DNA from: Leguminivora glycinivorella
Taxonomy: Eukaryota; Arthropoda; Insecta; Lepidoptera; Tortricidae
Length of the DNA: 64,000 nt
Direction: 5' to 3'
NCBI RefSeq assembly: GCF_023078275.1
Contig: NC_062993.1
Span: 4,711,252 to 4,775,251 of the forward strand
Position 1 is the first letter of the stretch. The number at the start of each line of letters is the position of its first letter. The notes below the pieces were generated by a model. It made no database searches, was not told the origin of the DNA, and saw only the letters and a list, made by a program, of their open reading frames with translations. Positions 46,109 through 58,136 of this stretch are shown here, in pieces. Position numbers and translations under genes: made by a program.

Positions 46109-46284
46109 CTCCCTATTTTCTTTAAAGAGACACATTTACTGCACAAGTGTACAATAAGCTACAATTTGCGCCTTTACGGGAGACGTTTCAATTATCTAGG
46201 AAATTCAGTTTTCGCTCAACACCCCAAGACTTGATCGGCACTTAAAATTAACTGTCATACGTATAATGGCGTCGCAGTTATATC

Positions 46285-46622
46285 TAACCAAGAACGATTG
46301 AATACTGGACTGACAAAACCCATACAAAAAAGCGTACCCCTGAAATGTATAGGCCTTTAAGCTTAAAACTAGATGGCGCTATTCGCAGCCTGGAAGTGGC
46401 CAAAATAATGTTTTCCCCAAATATTTTTTCGTGTTTTTATGTTTTATAAGAACAAATGACATATTTCTTTATTTTAATATCATGATATCAAGTGAATACG
46501 AATTTTGAAAACAATAAATTTGTAGGCATCATCAGTGTAGTTATGATAGTATTTAATAGATGGCGCTAAAAAATCGAGGTACGATTCTTAGTATAAAGTA
46601 TGTAAATCCTATATAAATAATC
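46285..46622 (-). repeat. ~330-bp repeat, copy 2
   Basis: Inverted relative of 26890-27195 with the full GCGCCATCTATTAAATAC end. Confidence 0.65.
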
Positions 46623-47539
46623 CTTTTATCTAACCGTTTTTTTAAAGAACCCCACTGATTATTACGTACTTCGCCGGACGGCAATGGCCTGTCAGCACCA
46701 TCTTAAAACCATTTGTTTTTATTTATGAACCATTGAATTAAATTTTAAAGCGAAGCCGTGTAAACAGATAAAATCTGAGAATAAGCAATAACAGCAAGAA
46801 AAATGTGTGGTCATTTAGATGGCGCTACACTTTTAGACGATTCTCGGCTAGATGGCGCTAATATTAATATTTAACAATTTTAACACATAATTTATCGAGT
46901 TATATAGGCCAAATTGTCAAAACTGTGGTTCAAAAGTTTTAATCCTGTGTCGAGAGATGGCAGTCTATGTACCGTGACTACACGGTTTCATTTGACAGTA
47001 AGTATTAGGTAATAATTCTCTACATACTCGATCCTCTTTGCAGTGATGATGTATTTTACACAAAATTATGAAACAAAATCTATCCCTACATTTAAACATA
47101 GTTTTAAAATAAAGGCCAACGAACTATTTATTTTAAATAAACAATGCAACTGTCATAAAACCGATGAATTTTCCTGTACAGAAATAAACTCACTCTGAAT
47201 AGCCCATAAAACCTTATCAAAACAACCAAATAAGCTGGCAACACTAGGAAGGCTATTAACAATTCTCCATGGTCACTGGTCCTATCGCTGGCAACACTTC
47301 CTATTGAAACGATCACATTTCACAAACAATGAGATGTGAACGCACCCATTAAATGATGAAAACGAAACGGGAGTCAATGACCTTTTGACAGGCGACGCCA
47401 TGATTGTTTAAAATGGCGGGTTCAGATGGGCAGTGTTTGAAGTTTATGGGCGCGGATAGTGTAACAGTGTGTGGTGGATGTTGATCGTTTTAGTTGCTAT
47501 GGTGTCTTGTGAATTAGACCCATCGACTTACAATAGGGA

Positions 47540-48020
47540 CTGAGCTCACACTTTTTTTGCCATACTAAATTGAACCTTATCACCTGCGCATAAAGGCGTT
47601 CTTGACAGACTAGCAAAAGTGTGTCCACATGAGAGGGTCAAAGTTGGGGCTGGTGTCCCTCTCGCACGTGTGACCAGTGTTAAAAAATTACTATAGTAGT
47701 AGTATTTTTACCTGTATGATAACTAAGTTTATAAACTTCTTAAATTATTTTCGCATTATATCGAGGCAAGGGTATTAATACCTTGTAACGAATTGGTAAG
47801 TCATTATTATGAAGCCATAAAACCAAAAAATTGCGCAATTATTAAAAACCTTTAATTGGGTATTAGTAGATTTGGTAGTAACTTTGAATATTGACTGGTA
47901 TCCCCAAATGATGACAGTGATGACGTCATTCAAATGATTTTGATAGTGGTAATAAGTGCGAGAGGGACACCAGCCCCAACTTTAACCTCTCATGTGGACA
48001 CACTTTTTGGCCTAACTACT
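47540..48020. mobile_element. Element with long inverted arms
   Basis: Arms at 47612-47676 and 47955-48013 share GTGTGTCCACATGAGAGG, AAGTTGGGGCTGGTGTCC and CTCTCGCAC in inverse order, about 280 bp apart. Outer limits uncertain. Confidence 0.55.
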
Positions 48021-48389
48021 CATTCTGGTTTAATTATAATTCTGTGATTAGACCTCACACATTGGGAACAATGACACATTGCGCAACGGTTTTTAAAGAC
48101 CTTAGCGACGAGTTAAAAGTAATACGGTTAGGTACAAAAGTTGAGTAGGCAAGTTAATCAAAATAATTATTAAGAATATTAAATCTTTTACTTTTTAATT
48201 GATATAATATGGCATTAGGATGTATGCACCATACCTCATTTCTAGGGGGAAAAGATTGGTTGAATTGGCAACATTTTCACTTTTTTTTAAATTTTGCACG
48301 TGTAACATTTTCACATTTCAAGCCAATAAACTGTTTTGTCATTGCTTTTTATTAGTGCAATGTGTGACACTAATTCAATGCACCATAAT

Positions 48390-48715
48390 AATTTTTTTTT
48401 ATACTACGTCGGTGGCAAACAAGTATACGGCCCGCCTGATGTAAAGCGGTCACCGTAACCTATGGACGCCTGCAACTCAAACAGTGTCACATGCGCGTTG
48501 CCACCCCATTAGAAACTTGTACATTCCCTTTTGCTGTGTTAAGTACACAGCAAAAAGGAGTGTACAAGTTCTAAGGAGGGTTCGAGTTGCCGACGACTCA
48601 AAGGACAATAAACGGAACAAGTTAGTTCCGTAAGTCCTCCCGTCATCAGCACACCGCACCCTCGTTGAGCTCTGGGCAGCCTTACTCACCGACAGGAACA
48701 CAACACTATGACCTA
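48390..48715 (-). mobile_element. LINE/SINE 3' part, GCAGGCGTCCATAGG family
   Basis: Poly-T leader, TATACTACGTCGGTGGCAAA, GGCGTCCATAGG on the minus strand, then a further 200 bp with a TGTACACTCC...-type hairpin near 48520-48565. It is the longest of three copies. Confidence 0.6.
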
Positions 48716-48915
48716 AATAAATACCTTTTTTTCTAATTTAAGATACAAAAAAGATTGAATAGATTTTGAATACCTACTGTGGAGGCCGTTTGTATACGAC
48801 TTGAGGACGACTTTATGTCATAGGTAATTAGTTAATTTAATTCAATTCAAAACCTTTAATTTCATAAACAACACATGTCAAAAATATAAAAATATTAATA
48901 AGTACAATAAATAAG

Positions 48916-50348
48916 TAGGGATTGCAATCCAGCAGTGTTTTCAATCCAGCTGGATTTTTGCTGGATCGGCGCCAATCCAGCTGGATCCAGCGCGGATCCA
49001 GCAGGTAGAAAAAATTCCAAAAAAAAATTACATTTTGCTCTACTATAGGGCTGTTATTACTAAAATTATTTGAAATAGTGAAAGGAAGGATGAAAACGCG
49101 CAATTTTGGAAGCAAAATTTATTAAAAAAAAACAGTTATGTATCTTATTTATCTCCGAAAATTGTATGACCGAATATCACTTCCCAACGCACGTTTCGCG
49201 GAATTTTATTCCGCCGAATGTTCATTTCCCGGATTAACATATTGTTTTTTTTTTAATTTGCCAACCTTGCATTTATCTACCATTTTAAAGTTTGGCCGTT
49301 TTTAGGGTTATTAAAAAGCCTTTTTTAAAAACCAAACTTTCATGTTATCTAATGTTTTACTTGACGTAATATACAACTAGTTGCTTATTGTATACACCAA
49401 ATGTTTCATTGAACACCGACAATATCTATGGCGAATTTCGAAAAATATGCAATATTGAGTCTCCTATGAACTCCCAAATTTATTGACAGGGATGCAATTA
49501 CGTATTTTACTTACGTATATATTTTTTAACATAGTTACCTGCTTACTTTTTTTACAAGAATATTGTTTAATTTATTGTTATATTACATTTCAAAAGTTTT
49601 TTCCGGTTTCCTCACGGTCAAACTAACACGCTCCTCCTCGTTTCGCTTGTCGTCGCCCCTAACTGGACTCTGTCATATATGATTATACTGCCAACATAGT
49701 CCGTGTACAGAAAACTGCTACTTTGCTCCCTCCTAACAGGGAAGAAAAGTTAAAATTTGTATGTAAAAAGTTGGCATTACTTTTTGTAACCATTTTTAAT
49801 CCTTATAGCAATCTACATGAATAAAAAATGTCATTAAAATTGTAACAGCGAAGGTACTACAATAAGTGGGTACATAAATAATGCTATCAACCATACATGG
49901 CCTGCTTTTTTGGCACAACATTTGGGCATTCACAATTTCACATTGAATATTACTAATTTACTTACTAGTGCTTAGTTTAAACATAAGTTGAAACTTAAAA
50001 GAAATTTTGCGGTAACAGTAAATAATTAAATACTATAAATACATTTTGAGATCTTCAGTAGTTATAATACAGTTTCAAACTACTTACGTTTTTGAAAAAA
50101 ATACACAATTGTGGCGAAATAGAATTATTTTGTGCTAAGCGGCCACGGGCTACGCGCGGGAACGCGAAACCGTTTTAAATATGACGTAAAATAAGTTTAT
50201 TAAAGTTAATTACGCATTTTATTGCCGATTTTTTTATTTGCGGATCCGCAGCGCTGGATCCAGCGCTGGCTGCTGGATCCAGCAGACCGAAAAATGCGCT
50301 GGATCCAGCTGGATTGCTGGATGCTGGATCCAGCAATTGCAATCCCTA
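48916..50348. mobile_element. hAT-like non-autonomous element, 1.43 kb, GGATCCAGC motif clusters
   Basis: Ends TAGGGATTGCAATCC and GCAATCCCTA, flanked by a perfect 8-bp duplication TAAATAAG (48908-48915 and 50349-50356). Both ends are packed with GCTGGATCCAGC-type palindromes. No transposase reading frame was found inside. Confidence 0.8.
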
Positions 50349-50480
50349 TAAATAAGGAATAAAAATAATCTTAAACAACTTAGTCAAAAATAATGATAAA
50401 TACTAACCATAAACGAAAATAAAATAAAAAATAAAACACAAGAAATGAAGACAAAAATACCAAAGGAAAAAACACATTCA

Positions 50481-50860
50481 TCATTTTAAATTAAACTTAC
50501 TATAGAATTCACGGCCCGTAAAAAATGCCTTGTCAATTAAAAAGTCCTTCTGCTTTTTAACAAGCAAGTCATAAGAAGCCGCCTCTTTAATGTCACGGCT
50601 CAAACTATTATATATTTTGATACCCACCACCTCCAATGAGTTTGATGATTTCGCGAGACTGACTAATACAGATTTAATAACACGATCAGTGCTTCTCTGG
50701 TCAGGTCGACGTAGGACATATTCATTCTTGTGTCGATACATATATTTTGCCACTTCAAATATGTATACACATGGCACCGTCAAAATTTTTAATTCACGAA
50801 AAAGCCCTGCAGTCGGAGTAAACGGCGGCACCCCAGCCAGCCAGTTACAACTTGACTAGG
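50481..50860 (-). pseudogene. LINE reverse transcriptase C-terminal fragment
   Basis: A 116-codon minus-strand frame with GLFRELKILTVPCVYIFEVA, then RSTDRVIKS and VGIKIYNSLSRDIKEAASYD, KDFLIDKAFFTGREFYS. This is the tail that follows the reverse transcriptase in jockey/CR1-like arthropod LINEs (FKELxILTxPxxYIxE ... GIKxYNxLPxxIK). The preceding bases read as the LAGVPP end of the RT thumb region. The catalytic part is missing; strongly 5'-truncated. Its left end lies about 125 bp from the hAT-like element. Confidence 0.75.
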
Positions 50861-51295
50861 AATACTTGTTCAAGCTCGATCTCGATCGGAATGTATTATT
50901 TATCTAAGGATATAAATACACGCTTCCACACCGTCTTCAATTAAAAGCATCAACAAATAAAAAAAAAACAGAAATCGCCCGAGAATTAATTATCTTGCAA
51001 GAATTTATTTGTATGTTTGTTCGGGCAAAACGTGTCCACCCCCGCACTCTTTTTCCTTTAATTACCTCCCCCCTCCCCCCACAACCCCACTCGATGAAGG
51101 GAAGCCCTCCTAACTCAATAAATACTTTTTAAATTTCCATTTTAACCGATTTGAAGCAAATTGGTGACCGTTTTACCTAGTTAGGTAGGTATGTGCATGT
51201 GTTTTCTTGTAGCTTCTAAAATATCTACTTACATAGTGGCTTTTCAACCACCAACCGATTCATTTCAACCACCAACCGATTGCCAAAATGGCAAA

Positions 51296-51851
51296 AACGG
51301 AACCCTTATAGTTTCGTCATGTCCGTCTGTCCGTCTGTCCGTCTGTCCGTCTGTCCGTCTGTCACAGCCGATTTACTCGGAAACTATAAGTACTACAGTG
51401 ATGAAATTTGATGGGAATATGTGTTGTATGAACCGCTACAAAATTATGACACTAAATAGTAAAAAAAAGAATTGGGGGTGGGGCCCCCATACATGTAACT
51501 GAGGGATGAAAATTTTTTTTTCGATGTACATACCCGTGTGGGGTATCAATGGAAAGGTCTTTTAAAATGATATAAAGTTTTCTAAAAAACATTTTTCTTA
51601 AAGTGAACGGTTTTTGAGATATCAGCTCTCAAAGTCGTAAAAAGTATGTCCCCCCCCCTCTATTTTTATAACTACGGGGTATAAAATTCTAAAAAAAATA
51701 GAGGTGATGCATGCTAATTAACTCTTTCAACGATTTTTGGTTTGATCAAAGTATCTCTTATAGTTTTTGAGATAGGTTGATTTAACTGTAATTTTGGTTT
51801 GCTGCTACGGAACCCTTTGTGCGCGAGCCCGACTCGCACTTGGCCGGTTTG
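51296..51851 (-). mobile_element. Diverged GGTTCCGTAG-type microsatellite element
   Basis: GGAACCCTTATAGTTTCGTC, a (GTCT/GTCC)n run, then CTACGGAACCCTTTGTGCGC and CACTTGGCCGGTTTG. Same plan as 17234-17813, but the body is different in sequence. Confidence 0.65.
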
Positions 51852-52268
51852 TTAACATTTATCATTCGTTTTTGACGTATTAAAAGAGCCTTTACCAGTT
51901 GGTGTGGTGAAAATAAACGAGTTTCCCACTTTATAGCTTAAATGTCACATTTTTTACGATAAATTTTATTGACATGTTATTTTTTATAACTATTTAGTTC
52001 CTTTTTATTTCTAGTTTTTGACATTTTTACTCCTAACAATCAGATGATCGATGCATTTCATATCTTTGAAATAAGCTATACTTACTTATTTATAAACAGT
52101 GTGGGTGTTGAATTGAACCAGAGACAAAACCATTCGAAGCGAGCTCAGTGTGTCAAGGATGGCCGTAAAGTGAGGATAAAAGTGGGTTTCACTCGAAATT
52201 ACTCAGATGCCATCTCACTTTATGCTTAAAAAAGAGATATATGGACATAAATAATCTCTTGAGTTTTA

Positions 52269-52354
52269 GGTACTACCAGCTGCAAAAGTGCATGGAGAAA
52301 TTATGAATGAATTCATTGATAAATTCGCCTTGCACTTTTGCAGGTGATAGTACC
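52269..52354. mobile_element. ~85-bp palindromic MITE, copy 2
   Basis: GGTACTACCAGCTGCAAAAG ... CTTTTGCAGGTGATAGTACC; matches 30407-30487 and has better-preserved arms. Confidence 0.65.
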
Positions 52355-52555
52355 TTAGCTCACCTTTTACATCTTATCATAATTAGATTATCATTGGGTA
52401 CACATTTCTAGAACTTACATTTCAAATTAGAAGTTTAAGTTTGTAAATCCTATGTAGCGTAAGAAGCGGACGGACCTCAGGTTCTCTTATGTCGTGCCAA
52501 AATACCTAGACAAAACTAGGAGGAGAAAAAATTCATATATTCCTACCAAGCATGA

Positions 52556-52885
52556 TTTATATAGGATTTACAATCTTCAATCGTACCTCAGTTTTTTAGC
52601 GCCACCTATTAAATACTATCATAACTACACTGAGGATGCCTACATTTTTTTTTTTTTTCAAAATGTGTATTGACGTGATATCTTAATATCAAAATTAAGA
52701 AGCATGTCATTTGTTTTTAAAAATAATTAAAACACGCAAAAATATTTGGGGAAAATATGATTTCGGCCACTTTCAGGCTGCGAAACAGCGCCATCTAGTT
52801 TTAAGCGTAAAAGGCCCATACATTTCAGGGGTACGCTTTTTTGTATGCTTTGTCTGTCTCGGTATTATATCGTCCTTGATTTCTA
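52556..52885 (+). repeat. ~330-bp repeat, copy 3
   Basis: Same order of blocks as 26890-27195. It ends directly against the 93-bp tandem array. Confidence 0.65.
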
Positions 52886-52895
52886 CCGATAAGAA

Positions 52896-53365
52896 TTGTA
52901 CAACCATTCCCGATCTAACTCTAAAATACATGTGTAGATAGGCAAAACAGTATACTTATTTGTGAAAATACTGCAGTTAGTTAAAAAGTTGTAGAACCAT
53001 CCCCGATCTAACTTTAAAATACATGTGTAGATATAGGCAAAACAGTATACTTATTTGTGAAAATACTGCAGTTAGTTAAAAAGTTGTAGAACCATCCTCG
53101 ATCTAACTCTAAAATACATGTGTAGATAGGCAAAACAGTATACTTATTTGTGAAAATACTGCAGTTAGTTAAAAAATTGTAGAACCATCCCCGATCTAAC
53201 TCTAAAATACGTGTGTAGATAGGCAAAACAGTATACTTATTTGTGAAAATACTGCAGTTAGTTAAAAAATTGTAGAACCATCCCCGATCTAACTCTATAA
53301 TACATGTGTAGATAGGCAAAACAGTATACTTATTTGTGAAAATACTGCAGTTAGTTAAAAAAATC
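52896..53365 (+). repeat. 93-bp tandem repeat, 5 copies
   Basis: Five nearly identical units (CATGTGTAGATAGGC, AAAACAGTATACTTATTTGT, ACCATCCCCGATCTAACT). Most are 93 bp; one is 95 bp. Because 93 is divisible by three, the minus strand stays open for about 100 codons as a 31-residue repeat (ELDRGWFYNFLTNCSIF). I judge that to be arithmetic, not a gene. Confidence 0.85.
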
Positions 53366-53561
53366 TAGATCGTTTAGAAAGTACAACACGATTCTCACGA
53401 CCAAAATTACTGAAGTGTTCAATTGATTCCACAAAGCGGTTGTATTGACGCTGACGTCACAATGTGCTATCAATTTTTATGAGGCTCTTTCAAATAGAAA
53501 TTAGATTTTTATTTCTGACGTTTGCTGAGTTCAAGGGGGTTAGTCTGTTTCTCATCATTTA

Positions 53562-53890
53562 CAGTAATACCCCGCTTAACGCGAGTGATGCGTTCAAGGG
53601 AAAATCGCGTAAAGCGAATTTCGCGTATATCGGGGCCACTTAATTAAGATACTAAATTTAAAATCAAACCGAAAAAAGGTTATATTTTACTTGAAAAATT
53701 ACAATCAAATAGCTTGTTTAAAGAAACTTTAACATTTAACATTTAAAAAAACAATAATAGAGTGCTATTTTAATTAAAAAAACAATCTAATGCTGTCTGA
53801 GTGGCGTTTTGCTTCCGATCCATCAAAATTTAAAAGTCGCGTTATAGCGAATCCGCGCTAAACGGGGTCGCGTAAAGCGGGGTATTACTG
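53562..53890. mobile_element. pogo/Tigger-like MITE
   Basis: Inverted ends CAGTAATACCCCGCTTAACG / CGTAAAGCGGGGTATTACTG flanked by TA (53560-53561 and 53891-53892). Second inner pairs read TCGCGTAAAGCGAATTTCGC and GCGTTATAGCGAATCCGCGC. End sequence and TA target fit the pogo branch of Tc1/mariner. 329 bp, no transposase. Confidence 0.8.
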
Positions 53891-53967
53891 TATTTAATTC
53901 TGTTTTTCATCATATAAGGAGAAAAATGTAATTCATTTCCTAGGTTATTAAATAATTCCTTATACAT

Positions 53968-54297
53968 GACCAGGAACGATTGAATACTGGACTGACAAAG
54001 CCCATACAAAAAATCGTACCCCTGAAATGTATGGGCCTTAAGGCTTAAAAACTAGATGGCGCTATTCGCAGCCTGGAAGTGGCCAAAATAATATTTTCCC
54101 CAAATATTTTTGCGTGTTTTTATGTTTTATAAGAACAAATGACATATTTCTTTATTTTAATATCATGATATCACGTCAATACACATTTTGAAAACAATTT
54201 TGTAGGCATCATCAGTGTAGTTATGATAGTATTTAATAGATGGCGCTAAAAAATCGAGGTACGATTCGTAGTATGTAAATCCTATATAAATAATCCT
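53968..54297 (-). repeat. ~330-bp repeat, copy 4
   Basis: Very similar to 46285-46622 in the same orientation, including GAACGATTGAATACTGGACT. Confidence 0.65.
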
Positions 54298-54587
54298 TGT
54301 GCGTGACATATTATTTGAATATGTACTCGAAATCAGCATCAAATATTAAAACCAAACTGACAGTGCGAACGTTTTCATTTCATGGGTCCTTTTCATCCTT
54401 GTAACCAATGAAAACTTATGAATATCCTGGTTTCCTGGTTTATTTTAATGGCTAAACCCTACAAATTCAATTAAAAACCTGTTTGCTCATCTGAGCACCA
54501 TTTCCATATATACTTAATTGAAAATGGTGTTTCTGGATTTACATATAGAATATGACATATTCATCTATCAAATAACTGATATACTAA

Positions 54588-54772
54588 GGGCCAATTGCAC
54601 CAACGAAAATGGAGGGTTAACCCACCATTTTATATGGAATTTGACAGATGACAGCCCACTAACCCTGAGTTAAGTGGTCGGTGCAAGTGGGCCTAAGGAC
54701 CATTTCATACAAAATGGTGTGTTAACCCTCAGGATAACCCTCCATTTTCGTTGGTGCAAGTGGCCCTTAACG
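54588..54772. mobile_element. Palindromic MITE, GGGCCAATTGCACCAACG ends
   Basis: Arms of over 30 bp: GGCCAATTGCACCAACGAAA / TTTCGTTGGTGCAAGTGGCC, then ATGGAGGGTTA / TAACCCTCCAT. Confidence 0.7.
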
Positions 54773-55287
54773 ATTCTCATACCACCAACCGGTCGCTGAA
54801 TGCGAATCTTCCAAACCGAAACACAAATACGTAAGGCAAAAATGCTAGCATGCGAACGAACCCTAGAAAAAAAATGTCCCACGGTTGACTCAACTCAAAT
54901 AAGGATTCCTTGTCGTCCGAGCATTAAACTCTTTTGCAATAACACACATTAAGCAGGGCAATGACCCCCGATACTGATACCAGTTCCTTGACTCTGTATT
55001 TGCCAAGTTTCGAAAGATATAAGCTTTCGCAACGTGATAAGGGTACATTAGTGATGTTTATTTGTCTTGTAAGTAGCCATTTTGAAGTAAATGACGTTAA
55101 TGAATCAAGGTTGATAAAAATTAATGTTTGTAACGATCTTTAAAGAAATCCTTGTTCTTAATAGATCATTCATCACGGATTGAAAATATGTAATAGGTCA
55201 ATATTTTGTTGCCAATGTAGAATCATATCGTCTCGTAGACTCCTTGCTTATATACAATTATTATTCTGGCTCAGATTTAATAAATTT

Positions 55288-55385
55288 ACCCCCTTACTCA
55301 TAAACGTACTCTAAAGTTATTAAGCCGATAAAGTTCGTTTGTCTTTTTCTATTACTCCAATACGTCAAAAACAAAGACACATATT
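55288..55385. mobile_element. Half copy of the TACCCCCTTATTC MITE
   Basis: TTACCCCCTTACTCATAAAC and AAGCCGATAAAGTTCGTTTG match one arm of 12660-12809; the second arm is lost. Confidence 0.5.
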
Positions 55386-55666
55386 TTTGATAGTCGAAAT
55401 GACGCCTATTTTGAGTTCAGTTAATTGTATTTCTAATAGACTATTACCTATCTTAAATGGCTTTAAGTAGGTAAATCATTCAACCTAAGTTGCTCACGTA
55501 TAATATCAATGAACTCAAGACGCAATAATATAAAATTAAATACTTATAATATAATAAAGAAACACATTAAGAATGATAACGAACGAAATAATAACTGCAC
55601 CCATTTGGACCAGGTCTTTGACTTGGCAAACGAAACGCGACGTCGTTTAGATAATGTATATAAGGG

Positions 55667-55964
55667 CATTTTCAGAATTTGGGACCCCCCAATTAGCGTA
55701 AGACGTTAACAAAAAATAACTCACTGTCAGTTTTGTGTAGTTAAGCATGTCATGTCACTGATAGTTAAGCATGAAAATTGAATAAAAATATTGTTTTTAT
55801 GTTAATTACGTTAACTTTAAGCGATAATCTACATTCAGAATGTGAAAAAAGTAAATTTAATAGACAGATTTTATGCTTAATTGTCGTCACAAAACTGACT
55901 GCGAGTTAATTTTTGTTAACAACTTACGCTAATTGGGGGTCCCGAATTCTGAAAATGCCCATAA
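55667..55964. mobile_element. MITE, GGGCATTTTCAGAATT ends
   Basis: Inverted ends GGGCATTTTCAGAATTTGGG / CCCGAATTCTGAAAATGCCC continue as CCCCCAATTAGCGTAAG / CTTACGCTAATTGGGGG; about 300 bp. Confidence 0.7.
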
Positions 55965-56043
55965 ACCATTTGTTTCCAAACAGGGTGCATAGCACATAAA
56001 ACTCACACACACACTCAGCGTCACTGTGTTACACTTTGTGTGT

Positions 56044-56232
56044 TCTTCCCGTGAGTGTCGTAGAAGTCGACTGTGGGATATGGGTTAAATTGTGGCGTAG
56101 GCTAGAGGCTAATAACCTGTCACTGCAATGTTACTATTTCGTTTTCTTTCAACCCCTTGTTTGCCAAGAGTGACTTGAGTAGTTTCATGTCCTCTGCCTA
56201 CCCCTTTTTTTACAGGCGTGATAGTATGTATA
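56044..56232 (+). mobile_element. CTTCCCGTGGGTGTCG tail, copy 3
   Basis: CTTCCCGTGAGTGTCGTAGA ... CTACCCCTTTTTTTACAGGC, then TAGTATGTATAAA; shorter than the other two copies. Confidence 0.55.
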
Positions 56233-56551
56233 AAGCTCTAGTGCCATACTTAACAATTGAAGGGTTGAAAGAAAACGAAATTGTGATATTATAACACAAT
56301 AAGAATAAATACCAGGAAATGTTCTTGAACCCTTTGAACTTCATTAATAGTATTGTTAAAAATATAATTACAATTCTGATGGTTAATGGATTTTGACCTT
56401 TTTATCTTAATAAGCAAAGCAAGCTTGGTTTCCATACACCATTCGTTCAAAATTCGATAACATTTACGTTATAATCGATCATAATGTAAATTCATATAGG
56501 TTAACATAGCATAATTTATAATGTAATTTATCATTATGAAATAAATAAAAC

Positions 56552-56573
56552 TAAACTAAACTAAACTATAGGT
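56552..56573 (+). repeat. (TAAAC)n simple repeat
   Basis: About four tandem TAAAC/AAACT units; a short simple repeat. Confidence 0.6.
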
Positions 56574-56611
56574 ACTTATTACGATATACGTATTACGAGT
56601 ATAATTAATTA

Positions 56612-56805
56612 TACTTTTCAGTGCACATGGTGTTCTTTCCCGCACTAGTTTGCAAAGTAATTTTCTAGTCAGGTTGGAACTTCAAAGGTCCATATCTATT
56701 GTATATAGTACCCACTGAAAAACGTCGTATGATTCAAGTGCGAAAAGGGAATTCGTAACTCGTCTCGATTAAAAACACTCGTTTCGAATTTCCTCTGGTA
56801 TCGCA
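56612..56805 (+). mobile_element. Decayed CAGTACAGATG-family MITE
   Basis: TTTTCAGTGCACATGG ... CCGCACTAGT ... CGAAAAGGGAATTCGTAACT; lower similarity to 12210-12428, with its right end damaged. Confidence 0.5.
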
Positions 56806-57029
56806 ATCCTACTGTTTTGGTTCTAGTTAGTAACCGTTTAGGAACGCTGTTCATATTTTATTATTTATTAAAGGAGTACCAACAGCTATTTACACGGATA
56901 ATATCTACAACAAACATAAAAACAAAGAGCCAATTACAAGAACTCACAGGTAGTGATAGAACAAAAATAAAAAGATGTACACTTGGTGCACACTAATCTC
57001 CATAAGCATAATAAAACTCAATAAATATA

Positions 57030-57214
57030 CTTATATTGACCAGGATATAGACCGTGATTACTTTTTTGATCTGAGGTCCTAATATTTCGACGCAGTGCAT
57101 GCATCATGATCACAAGAAACGGGATGATGCATGTAACTGCGTGCAAATATCGGGACCTCAATACAAATCAAAAAGGTAATCACGGTCTATATCCTAGTCA
57201 ATATAAGTCTAATG
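57030..57214. mobile_element. GACTTATATTGACC MITE, complete copy
   Basis: Long arms: ACTTATATTGACCAGGATAT, AGACCGTGATTAC and TGAGGTCC are mirrored by GGACCTCA, GTAATCACGGTCTATATCCT and AATATAAGT. Confidence 0.7.
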
Positions 57215-57280
57215 AAGTAATGAAACTAACCGTGAATCATTTAAAACTCTTAAGACTCAATATGTATACTATTTAGATCT

Positions 57281-57524
57281 GGGGCCCATTTCTCGAAGCT
57301 AAAAGTTACAATTTACAAGTGGTTGTCAATGTCTAATATGACAAGTTGGAAAGAGACTTCCGCTTGTAACTTGTAACTTTCAGTTTTGAGAAATGGGCCC
57401 CTGGGGCCCGTTTCTCGAAAGGTACAAGCCTTGTAATACAAGTGCGCGAACTGTCAAATCGTATGGGTTGTCATGGAAACACACTTGTAATACAAGGCTT
57501 GTACCTTTCGAGAAACGGGCCCCA
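57281..57524. mobile_element. Twin-palindrome cassette, copy 3
   Basis: First palindrome 57281-57402, second 57404-57524, joined by CTGGGGCCC; same order as copy 1. Confidence 0.8.
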
Positions 57525-58017
57525 GGGCCTTAAAAGACTCGGAAGTTTTCAAAGCGCAGTCGTGTACAAGCAAGTGAAAAGTCTCAAAGGACTTTCCATC
57601 AAGCCAATACCTATGTAGAAAGACAAAAAGGAAGACAAACATTAAAACTGTTCAACAAAACAATACGTTATCAGCACGCAATATAGGTCAACACCTGGTC
57701 ATCGCCTCACAATCGGTCGAATATCTAAATTCAATATTTCAAAACACCAACACATTAATCCCAGATAAGCTAAATGCGAAATATTTACCCACGAACCTCC
57801 GATAACGGGCTATGAATGCATCTTTATATTTTCCCTTTATTTCGCCACTGTTATATCAAAATCAAACTTACTACGCTTTGATTTGCTCGGTCCCTCTGAC
57901 CGTCTTAGGGCTCTGGATATTCGTTACTACCCGCCAATCGGTGCATTTTTATTTGTGCGCCCGGCCGTGGAATGAATTTATTCCCTAATAGCTGAAATCC
58001 CGGCGGTGCTAAGCGTC

Positions 58018-58136
58018 CGAACTACCCGAACCCGCCGAAGTCCGTTCCCGTGTAGTGCCGTTCGCGCGTGTAGTGCCGTGTCTGCGCTCGGGGCCGGACG
58101 GCCGGAGGCACGGACTTCGGCTCCGTTCGGGTATTG
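58018..58136. repeat. GC-rich inverted repeat in the last intron
   Basis: Arms TACCCGAACCCGCCGAAGTC / GACTTCGGCTCCGTTCGGGTA-type (58023-58045 and 58109-58134) enclose two copies of CGTGTAGTGCCGT and a GGGGCCGGACGGCCGG block. The block is strongly GC-rich against AT-rich surroundings. Either an unrecognised element end or a regulatory or transcript structure. Confidence 0.5.

Noticed and set aside
53014..53319. A 101-codon frame with a 31-residue repeat
   Set aside because: Explained by the 93-bp tandem unit, whose length is divisible by three.
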